Part shown: one piece after another, positions 40,044-47,021 of the stretch
Layout of the letters: each line of letters begins with the position of its first letter
How positions within the stretch are numbered: position 1 is the first letter of the stretch
Assembly: GCF_031844685.1 (NCBI RefSeq)
Contig: NZ_CP134605.1
Location: 2,252,001 to 2,316,000, forward strand
Origin: Streptomyces sp. ITFR-21
GTDB lineage: Bacteria > Actinomycetota > Actinomycetes > Streptomycetales > Streptomycetaceae
Reading direction: 5' to 3'
DNA: 64,000 nt
Notes under the pieces: generated by a model
What the model was told of the DNA's origin: nothing
The model's input: only the letters and a program-made list of their open reading frames with translations
The model's database searches: none
Position numbers and translations under genes: made by a program

Positions 40044-40159
40044 GAGTTGTCCGGAGTTATCCACAGGGTCGGGGCAGGGGCCGACGCGAGTTCCGCCCCA
40101 ACCCCTAGGCTGTCCGTCATCAGCTGGGACACAGTGGGACGGAGCAGGGGGGAAGCACC

Positions 40160-41170
40160 ATGACGACAGGTCGGCCGGGGCCCGGAGCGCCCCCCGGACC
40201 GGGCGCCGGGGCATGGCCGGCGCCACCCAACGCGGCCTACTCCGGACAGGTCGTGCACTTCCCCGACCCGGTGCGGGCGGCCCGGCATCCGCGGGGTGTG
40301 CGGGTGGACGACGCCGGCCACCCCGACTTCTCGCCGTACGCCCGCGCCGCCGCGGAGATCGCCGAGCCGCCCGAGGGCTTCGGCGTGGACGAACTGCGGC
40401 TGACCGACTACGTCTCCGCCAACGCCGCGCTGCACGCCGCGGGCCACGAGCTGTGGGGCAGCCTGCCGCCGGTCGCCACCCCGCACGGCTGGACCTGGCA
40501 CCACGTCTTCGGCAGCCGCCGGCTGGAGCTGATCCCCGTCGAGGTCAAGGCGCTGCTGCGGCACCACGGCGGCCTGGCCACCTCCACCGCCGACCACGGC
40601 AAGCGCGGCACCCGCCCGCTGCGGGAGACCCGGCCGGTGCACTTCGGACTGCCCATGGACCCGGTGTCGGTCACCGAGGAGCAGGTCCGCGACGTCGAGG
40701 AGGAACTCGGCTACCGGCTGCCCGGCGCCTACCGCACCTTCCTCAAAGCAGCGGGCGGCTGCGCGCCCAAGGGCGTGGCCCTCGACGCCGAGCTGGGCCT
40801 CCTGGTCGACCAGCCCTTCTTCACCGTCCGCGAGGACGCCGCGGTCAACGACCTGGTGTATGTGAACAAATGCCTGCGCGACCACCTCACCAAGGACTAC
40901 CTGGCCATCGGGTACGCGCAGGGCGGCATCCTAGCGGTCAAGGTGCGGGGTGAGCGGACCGGTTCCGTGTGGTTCTGCGCGTACGACGACGTGCGCGACG
41001 GCGACCGCTGGGCGACCCCGGCGGACCGGGTGGCGGAGTTGCTGCTCCCGTGCGGCGACACGCTCGACGCCTTCCTGCTGCGGCTGGCCGGCAATCCGCC
41101 GGAGCTGGAGACGGTGGCGAGCCTGATGGTGGACGGCGGCTTCGCCGCCGCGGTACCGGTGGAGGGGTGA
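40160..41170 (+). CDS. WHH-type (HNH/endonuclease VII) nuclease-like domain fused to a SUKH (SMI1/KNR4) domain
   Basis: 336 residues. A Pro/Gly N-terminus precedes a region matching the WHH family of toxin nucleases: GHPDFSPYA (53-61), a D-x-x-x-ANAAL segment (83-91), GWTWHH (110-115), RRLELIP (120-126) and RHHGG (134-138). In WHH nucleases the last part usually reads LVPxxxH(x4)H-GG; here the first of those two His is Lys130, while His135 is kept. A SUKH domain follows (about 168-310: VSVTEEQVRDVEEELGYRLPGAYRTFLKAAGG, TKDYLAIGYAQGG, VWFCAYDDV). Toxin-like and immunity-like parts thus share one chain. GGGGGGAAG precedes the ATG. The next gene starts 8 bases after its stop. Confidence 0.75.
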   Translation: MTTGRPGPGAPPGPGAGAWPAPPNAAYSGQVVHFPDPVRAARHPRGVRVDDAGHPDFSPYARAAAEIAEPPEGFGVDELRLTDYVSANAALHAAGHELWGSLPPVATPHGWTWHHVFGSRRLELIPVEVKALLRHHGGLATSTADHGKRGTRPLRETRPVHFGLPMDPVSVTEEQVRDVEEELGYRLPGAYRTFLKAAGGCAPKGVALDAELGLLVDQPFFTVREDAAVNDLVYVNKCLRDHLTKDYLAIGYAQGGILAVKVRGERTGSVWFCAYDDVRDGDRWATPADRVAELLLPCGDTLDAFLLRLAGNPPELETVASLMVDGGFAAAVPVEG

Positions 41171-41177
41171 GGCGGAC

Positions 41178-43925
41178 ATGGTCACTTTCGCGCAGGCGCA
41201 GGAGCGCGCGGAGCGCTGGGTCAACGGGGACGTGCCCGCGTACCAGTCCCGGGAGATCCGGGTCCGCGAGTTCGACCTCGGGTTCGTGGTGTGGTCCGAG
41301 GCGCGGCCGGGCGGCCCGACCTCCGACGACGGGTCGGTCCGGGTGGTCATCGCCCGCGACAGCGGCGAGGCCACGCTCTGGCCCGGTCTGCCCGTCGGCG
41401 AGCTCATCCGGCGCTACGAGGAGGAGTACGGCCCGGTCCCGAACGACGCGGTGCCGGAACCGGCCGAGCGGCTGGACCTCGAAGCGACCTCGTTCCTGCT
41501 GAGCCCCCCGCAGTGGCTCCAGGACGCGGCGGACCGGATGGGCGTTTCCGACCGCCGGGGCCCCGCCACCCTCGCCGGTTCCGGCGACGCCCCGCCCCCG
41601 GCGGGGAGTCCGGCCGGTCCGGCGGGCGAGGCGGGCGCGGACAGCACGGTCGCCGCCGCGGCGGGGGCGGTGGGGAGGGCCGCCGCGGAGGTCGGCGCGG
41701 CGGGAGCGGGCGCCGGACCGGCCGGACTGCCCGCCGGCGGCGCCACGACCGGTTCCGGTACCGGCGGGATCGACTACCGGCGGCCGGACCGGACCGCCGG
41801 ACGGCCGGCCGAGCAGCCGGAGTACGACATAGCGGCGCCCGGGTCCGCCCCGGCGCCCACGCCGACCCCTTCGCCTGCGCCGGGAACCGCGCCGGCTGCG
41901 GGCCCGGTTCCCGCACCGGCACCCGCACCCGTACCGTCTTCCGGGGGTGTCGACTTCCGGCGGCCCCGGGCGGGCGGGGTGCCGCGGCAGGACGCGGGGC
42001 CGAGCAGTTGGGCCGGGAAGACGGTGAGCGACTCGGGGCAGGGTTCGTCCGTCGCGGTGCCTGCCACCGTGTTCGCGCCGCCCATCACCGGCACGGACGA
42101 CCCCGAGGAGGAGTTCGCGCTAGGGGCCGAGGAGCGCACCGCGCTGATGCCCGGCATCGTGCCGCCCGCGATGGCGCGGTTCGCGCCGCAGGAGCCGCTG
42201 CCCCCGGGCGGGCCGCCGCGCCCCGGGGTGCCGTCGACCACGGGCGGCTCGCCCTATCCGCCGCCGACCGGACCTGCCGTGCCGCTCCCGCCGCCGGGGG
42301 CCGCGGACATCGCCGAGCTGGCGACCGCCAAGGCGCGGCCCGGCAGTGTGCCGCCGCTCGGCGCGCCCGGGCGGAGCCCTGACGCGCCGCCGCCTCCGGG
42401 ACCGCTCAGGACCCCCGGAGCACTCGGGTCCGACCCGCACTACGCGCAGACCATGCTGTCCGGCCCGGCGGGCCCGCCGCCGCCCTCCGGCAGCGGGACG
42501 CCGCCCCCGCCCGGGGGGAGCGCCGACCCGCACTACGCCGCGACCATGCTGTCCGGCCCCGCGGGCCCGCCGCCTCCGCCGGGCGCGGGCAGGCCCCCGG
42601 CGGGCGGCACCCCGCCGGCCGGCGCGGACGACCCGCACTACGCGGCGACGATGCTCGCCCGCCCCGCCGGCCGGCCCTTCCCGCCGCCCGGCGCCGGACC
42701 GGCCGGACCTCCGCCGCCGCCCGGCGGGGGCGGCCCGCACGACGCGGCCACCGTGCGGTCCGGGCCCGCGGGGCCACCGCCCCCCGGCGCCGGGGGGCCG
42801 CCGCCCGGGACGGCTGACCCGCACTACGCGCAGACGGTGCTGGCGGGTCCCGCCGGTCTGCTGCCGCCCGCGGGGGTCGGGGGGCCGCCGCCCCCGCCGC
42901 CTCCGCCGCCCGCGTACGGGTACCCGCAGCCGGTCGCCGTGCCGACGGTCGGTCCGGGGTACATGGCGGTGCTGCGCTACCGGGCCCAGGACGGCAGCGA
43001 GCAGCAGGTGATACGGCGGTCCGCGCCGGGCGCGCCGCACCCGGAGTGGCAGATCCTGCACGAGCTGCGGTCGCTCGGCGTGCGGCCGGAGCAGGTACTG
43101 GAGCTGCACACCGAGCTGGAGCCGTGCGACCTGCCGGGCGGCTACTGCGCCCGGATGATCCGGGAGACCTGGCCGCAGGTGCGGGTCAGCCACACCGCGC
43201 CCTACGGCAGGGACCACGCGGGCCGCCGGCAGGGCGTCCAGCATCTGCTGACGCATCAGGGCGAGTTGCACCAGGTGGCGGGCGCGCCCGCGCGCCCGCA
43301 GCCGCAGCGGGTGCCGATGCCGGACCCGCACGCGGTGCCGCGGGTGCCGCCGGTGGGCCTGGACGTGATCGGGCGGGAGTTGGCCGGGGCGTTCGGCCCG
43401 CAGGGCGTCTTCCGGTTCGACCAGCGCGCGGTCTCCCGGCAGGGCGTGCCGGACATCGTGGCGCAGACCCTGGTGTGGTCGGGGCTGCCGGCCGACTTCG
43501 GACCGTTCTTCTGGGCGCAGGCCCAGCCGGGCCAGCCGGTGCCGACGCTCGGCGAACTCGCCGTGCAGCGCGGGGTGCGGCCGGCCGCGGACGCGGGCTC
43601 GTACCTGGTGATGGGCAACGACTTCGGGCGTCAGCTGTGCGTGCAGTACGGCACCGCGCACATCGTCGCGGTGCCGGTGGAGGCGGGGCCCGGCGGGCAG
43701 CCGGTGCCGCCGCAGTTCGTCAACTCCAGCCTGCCGGAGTTCGCCCGCAGCCTGGCGCTGCTCGGCCGGATGTGGCGGTTGCGGATCGGGCTGACCCCGG
43801 AGCAGGCCGGCCGCTGGACGGTCGACTTCCAGGCACAGCTGGCCGCCCAGGACCCGGCGGCCATCGCCTCTCCGGACAACTGGTGGTCGGTGCTGGTCGA
43901 GCAGATGTGGGACGGACTGCTCTGA
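41178..43925 (+). CDS. Imm35-like / deaminase / SUKH-4-like fusion protein
   Basis: 915 residues. Residues 1-110 resemble Imm35-type immunity domains (FAQAQERAERWVNGD, REIRVREFDLGFVVWSEARPGG, VVIARDSGEATLWPGLPVGELIRRYEEEYG). Residues 115-590 are Pro/Gly/Ala-rich and disordered, including five DPHYAxTM(L) repeats. A nucleotide-deaminase domain follows (about 590-685): His621-Pro-Glu623 and ELEPC(650)DLPGGYC(657), the spacing of XOO_2897-like toxin deaminases. The C-terminal 200 residues (SGLPADFGPFFWAQ, GSYLVMGNDFGRQLCVQYGTAHIV, QFVNSSLPEFARSLALLGRMWRL) look like SUKH-4. No export signal. It starts 8 bases after the nuclease-SUKH gene and ends before a 16-bp hairpin, so the two form an operon. 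Confidence 0.75.
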   Translation: MVTFAQAQERAERWVNGDVPAYQSREIRVREFDLGFVVWSEARPGGPTSDDGSVRVVIARDSGEATLWPGLPVGELIRRYEEEYGPVPNDAVPEPAERLDLEATSFLLSPPQWLQDAADRMGVSDRRGPATLAGSGDAPPPAGSPAGPAGEAGADSTVAAAAGAVGRAAAEVGAAGAGAGPAGLPAGGATTGSGTGGIDYRRPDRTAGRPAEQPEYDIAAPGSAPAPTPTPSPAPGTAPAAGPVPAPAPAPVPSSGGVDFRRPRAGGVPRQDAGPSSWAGKTVSDSGQGSSVAVPATVFAPPITGTDDPEEEFALGAEERTALMPGIVPPAMARFAPQEPLPPGGPPRPGVPSTTGGSPYPPPTGPAVPLPPPGAADIAELATAKARPGSVPPLGAPGRSPDAPPPPGPLRTPGALGSDPHYAQTMLSGPAGPPPPSGSGTPPPPGGSADPHYAATMLSGPAGPPPPPGAGRPPAGGTPPAGADDPHYAATMLARPAGRPFPPPGAGPAGPPPPPGGGGPHDAATVRSGPAGPPPPGAGGPPPGTADPHYAQTVLAGPAGLLPPAGVGGPPPPPPPPPAYGYPQPVAVPTVGPGYMAVLRYRAQDGSEQQVIRRSAPGAPHPEWQILHELRSLGVRPEQVLELHTELEPCDLPGGYCARMIRETWPQVRVSHTAPYGRDHAGRRQGVQHLLTHQGELHQVAGAPARPQPQRVPMPDPHAVPRVPPVGLDVIGRELAGAFGPQGVFRFDQRAVSRQGVPDIVAQTLVWSGLPADFGPFFWAQAQPGQPVPTLGELAVQRGVRPAADAGSYLVMGNDFGRQLCVQYGTAHIVAVPVEAGPGGQPVPPQFVNSSLPEFARSLALLGRMWRLRIGLTPEQAGRWTVDFQAQLAAQDPAAIASPDNWWSVLVEQMWDGLL
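42432..42857 (+). repeat. Five in-frame repeats of the PHYAxTML motif within the fusion protein
   Basis: Units begin at 42432, 42525, 42629, 42732 and 42816 and read DPHYAQTML, DPHYAATML, DPHYAATML, GPHDAATVR and DPHYAQTVL, each followed by (S/A)(G/R)PAG and a Pro/Gly spacer of varying length. The fourth unit is degenerate. The conserved Tyr and Thr in a disordered linker would suit binding or modification by a partner. Confidence 0.85.
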
Positions 43926-44035
43926 TCTGCGCCGGTCGAGCGGCCGGTGGAGGACCCGGTGGGGGCGGGGCGTCGCGGCGGCTTGGCGGTGGGGCGGGCG
44001 GCAGGCCGGCGTAGGCGGTTTACGGCCGTTTCGTG

Positions 44036-44071
44036 CGGGCCGGGTGGAAGAGGTGTCTTCCACCCGGCCCG
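44036..44071 (+). terminator. 16-bp perfect hairpin terminating the toxin-immunity operon
   Basis: CGGGCCGGGTGGAAGA (44036-44051) and its exact complement (44056-44071) surround a GGTG loop, about 110 bases after the stop of the deaminase fusion. One of the strongest hairpins in the window, clearly placed as a terminator. Confidence 0.8.
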
Positions 44072-44185
44072 TCCGTGTTCCCGGGGTAGACGACAGGTCG
44101 GAGTGTCGACACCCGTACAATTCGGACATAAGCGAAAAATGGTCCCCACGGATCAGCCCGACGGCGAGGGCGAGAGGCAGTGGCC

Positions 44186-45118
44186 ATGAGTAGTGACACG
44201 ACCGCATCGACGGCGGCGAGGGGGCGGTTCGACACCGTGCGCAGCCGTGGTTACCGGCCCGACCAGGTGGACCGCTTCCTGGACGAGCTCTCCGAGGACC
44301 GGGACGCGGCGTGGGAGCGGGCCGCCCGGCTGACCGTACTGGCCAACGACATGGACGCCGAGGCCGACGAGCTGCGCCGGCAGCTGGCCGTGCTGGGGTC
44401 GACCGCTTTCGACGTACTCGGGCCCGGCGCGCAGGAGTTGCTGCGGCTGGCCGAGGAGGAGGCGGTGGCGGTACGGGACCGCGCGGAGGCGGAGGCGCAG
44501 TACGCGCGGGACGCCGCGGACACCGCCCGCCGGACCCTCCAGGACGAGGCGCGCGCGGCGATGTCCGCGCGGCTCGCGGCGGCCGAGGAACAGGCCCAGC
44601 GGGTACTGGACGGGGCGTGCGGCCAAGCCGCGGAGATCCTGGGCCGGGCCCGCGCGGAGGCGGACGCGGTACGCGGCGAGGCCGGCGCCGCACTGGACGC
44701 GGTCAGGGACGACGCGCAGCGCGCGGACCGCCAGGCGGCGCAGTCCCGGCGCGAACGGGTCGCCGCGCTGGAGCACGAGCTGGCCGAGCGGGAGGCCGGG
44801 GTGGACGGCCGGCTCGCCGGCCTGCTCGCCGACGCCGAGCACCGGCTGGCGCAGGCGCAGCGGGAGCGGGCCGAGGCGGAGGAGGCGTTCGACAGGGACG
44901 AGGCGGCGGCCGAGGCGCGGGCCGCGGAGCTGATCGCGCAGGCGCGAGCGCAGGAGGAGCGGGTGCGCCACGAGGCCGAACGGGCGCTGCGCGAGCACGA
45001 GCAGCACCGGGACGAGATCCGCGCACACCTGGCCCACATCCGCGCCACCTTGTCCGACCTCACCGGCCGCGCCCTCCCCGAGCCCCCCGAAACCCCCGGC
45101 CCCCCGCCCTCGGCCTGA
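44186..45118 (+). CDS. DivIVA-like coiled-coil protein (often annotated cellulose-binding)
   Basis: 310 residues, almost all charged Ala/Glu/Arg heptads forming a long coiled coil (about 45-290). The N-terminus (residues 15-40: RFDTVRSRGYRPDQVDRFLDELSEDRDAAWERA) is like the membrane-binding start of DivIVA proteins, with GYRPDQVDRFLD as the hallmark. Proteins of this kind sit at hyphal tips or septa, or scaffold other proteins, in Streptomyces. The ATG at 44186 is preferred to the GTG at 44180 because AGAGG is better spaced. It follows the toxin-immunity operon but has its own leader after the terminator. Confidence 0.8.
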   Translation: MSSDTTASTAARGRFDTVRSRGYRPDQVDRFLDELSEDRDAAWERAARLTVLANDMDAEADELRRQLAVLGSTAFDVLGPGAQELLRLAEEEAVAVRDRAEAEAQYARDAADTARRTLQDEARAAMSARLAAAEEQAQRVLDGACGQAAEILGRARAEADAVRGEAGAALDAVRDDAQRADRQAAQSRRERVAALEHELAEREAGVDGRLAGLLADAEHRLAQAQRERAEAEEAFDRDEAAAEARAAELIAQARAQEERVRHEAERALREHEQHRDEIRAHLAHIRATLSDLTGRALPEPPETPGPPPSA

Positions 45119-45281
45119 CCGCGCCCCCGGACCGAACACCCCGCCCCTACCGCCCGCCCCGGACGGCCGCACCCGACCGCGCCACCGTGGACGCCCGGGG
45201 CCCGGACGCGCCGACCACGACCGGCCCGGCTTCCCCCGGCCACCCCCGACCACGCACGGCTCCCCCCGACCAGCCGACCAC

Positions 45282-45352
45282 GCACGGCCCGCTCCGGACG
45301 GCCCGACCCGAACGCCCCGACCCGCACGGCCCGCTCCGGACGGCCCGACCCG
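45282..45352. repeat. 29-bp direct repeat, two copies 13 bases apart
   Basis: A perfect 29-bp unit (begins GCACGGCCCGCTCCGG) occurs at 45282-45310 and 45324-45352. It lies between convergent genes (coiled-coil protein and histidine kinase). Related shorter words (ACCACGCACGGC) occur upstream from 45249. Confidence 0.88.
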
Positions 45353-45360
45353 CCCCGGCC

Positions 45361-46683
45361 CTACCGCGGTGGTGCCGGGACCATCGCCGAGACGCGGAAG
45401 CCGCCGTCGGGGGTGGGTCCGGCGGCGAAGCCGCCGCCGTGGGAGGTGACGCGTTCGCGCATGCCGAGCAGGCCGTGGCCGCCGCTGGGGAGCGGGGTGG
45501 CGGGGGTGGTGCCGTCGGCGGGCCCGTTGGTGACGAGGACGGCGACCTCCGCCTCGCGGTAGGCGAGCCGGACATGCGCCTTGGCACCCGCCGCGTGCTT
45601 GTGGACGTTGGTCAGCGCCTCCTGGACCACCCGGTAGACGGTCGCCTCCACCCGGGGTCCGCAGGGCCGTTCCACGCCCTCGACGGTCAGCTCCACGCCC
45701 ATCCCGGCGGCCTGCGACTCCTCCACCAGCGCGGCCAGCTCCGCGAGGCACGGACCCTCGCCGGTCTCGGCCGGCCCGGTGTCCGGGAGCGCGGGCGGCG
45801 GCCCGCCCGCGGCGGGCGGACCCGGCGACGCCCTCACCTCCGAGGCCGTCCGCAGCACCCCCAGCATCTCCCGCAGCTCGGTCAGCGCCTGCCGCCCCAT
45901 GTCGCCGAGCAGCTCCGCGCCGGCCGACGCCTTCTGCGGGTCCTTCAGCGCGACCGCCTTGAGCGCCGCCGCGTGCACCACCATCAGGCTCACCCGGTGC
46001 GCCACCACGTCGTGCATGTCGCGGGCGATCCGGGTCCGTTCGTCCGCGCGGGCCCGCTCGGCCCGCTCCAGCGCCTTCTCCGCCAGCAGTTCCAGCTCCC
46101 GCTCCAGGCCGTCGGCGCGCTCCCGCAGGCTCTCCACCAGCCGGCGCCGGGCCCGTACGTACAGCCCCAGCAGGACCGGCGGCGCGGTCAGCCCGAGTGC
46201 CGTCAGGACCGAGACGATCACGGTCACCGGCACCGACGTCGAGCTGCCGTCACCGGGGTCGCGCAGGCTGTCCTCAAAGCTGAGGAAGGCGACGAGCATG
46301 GTGCCCAAACCGTTCATCGCGGCCAGCGCCGTGGTGATCCGGCGCGGCACCTCCGAGGCGGCCAGCGTGTAGAGGCCGACGAGCGAGAGCAGGAAGCCCG
46401 TCTGGGCGGGCGAGACCGCTATGCCGACCAGCACCACGGCGACCGGCCAGCGCCGCCGCAGCAGCAGCACCGCGCCGACCAGGATGCCGAGCAGGGCGCC
46501 CAGACCCGGCACGATCCCGGTCTTGTCGGCGAAGGTGCCGCCCTCGAAGGCGCACTCCAGCGCCGAGACCCCCGCGAGGACGGCGTCCAGCAGGAAGCCG
46601 CGCCGCCTCGTCCACCACCACCAGCCGGACCGGGGCGATCCCCCAGCCCCGTCGTCCGGTACGTGCGCCCCCGTCGTACTCAT
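45361..46683 (-). CDS. Two-component sensor histidine kinase (NarL-partner, HisKA_3 type), orphan
   Basis: 440 residues. About five N-terminal membrane segments (roughly 28-175) act as the sensor part. A HisKA_3 dimerisation domain follows with ERTRIARDMHDVVAHRVSLMV (phospho-acceptor His224). The HATPase domain has VYRVVQEALTNVHKHA (N-box) and SGGHGLLGMRERV. No response regulator is adjacent; the nearest candidate is at 58643, about 12 kb away and also unpaired. The ATG is preceded by GGAGGCC. Signal unknown. Confidence 0.92.
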   Translation of the reverse strand: MSTTGAHVPDDGAGGSPRSGWWWWTRRRGFLLDAVLAGVSALECAFEGGTFADKTGIVPGLGALLGILVGAVLLLRRRWPVAVVLVGIAVSPAQTGFLLSLVGLYTLAASEVPRRITTALAAMNGLGTMLVAFLSFEDSLRDPGDGSSTSVPVTVIVSVLTALGLTAPPVLLGLYVRARRRLVESLRERADGLERELELLAEKALERAERARADERTRIARDMHDVVAHRVSLMVVHAAALKAVALKDPQKASAGAELLGDMGRQALTELREMLGVLRTASEVRASPGPPAAGGPPPALPDTGPAETGEGPCLAELAALVEESQAAGMGVELTVEGVERPCGPRVEATVYRVVQEALTNVHKHAAGAKAHVRLAYREAEVAVLVTNGPADGTTPATPLPSGGHGLLGMRERVTSHGGGFAAGPTPDGGFRVSAMVPAPPR

Positions 46684-47021
46684 GGCCTCCAGACTAGGCC
46701 GTGCCCTGTCCGCCACAACGGGCCACCACAACGGGCCACCACGGCGGACCGCCACGGCGGACCGCCACAGCGAACCAGCCCGTGCCGGCCGGCACGGGCC
46801 ACGGCGGCGGTCCGCCGCGACGGCCCGCGCGCCGCTGCCGACGGCGCCCGTCCGTCAGGTGGGCGGGCGGTCTGGTGCCGAAGGCCGCCACTTATCCTGA
46901 AGGAGTCGGACAGCGCGGTCCGCGAGTACGTCCCGCGCTCCCGGGCCCGCGCGTCGGGCAGGCGCCCAGGAGCGGGTACTGCGAATTCCCCGTCCATCCC
47001 ACTGCACAAGGAGCCGCACCT
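46684..47021. other. Intergenic region with short tandem repeats
   Basis: 338 bases between the divergent histidine kinase and ppc. Near 46712-46767 the words CACAACGGGCCAC and GGCGGACCGCCAC are each repeated twice in tandem. The ppc ribosome binding site AAGGAG is at 47008-47013. No gene is seen. Confidence 0.6.

Noticed and set aside
42432..42857. Regular repeats as a CRISPR array
   Set aside because: The repeats are in-frame protein motifs with varying spacing and degenerate bases; no cas gene is present.
42120..44693. 857-residue open frame on the minus strand
   Set aside because: Antisense of the deaminase fusion gene; Arg/Pro/Gly repeats only.
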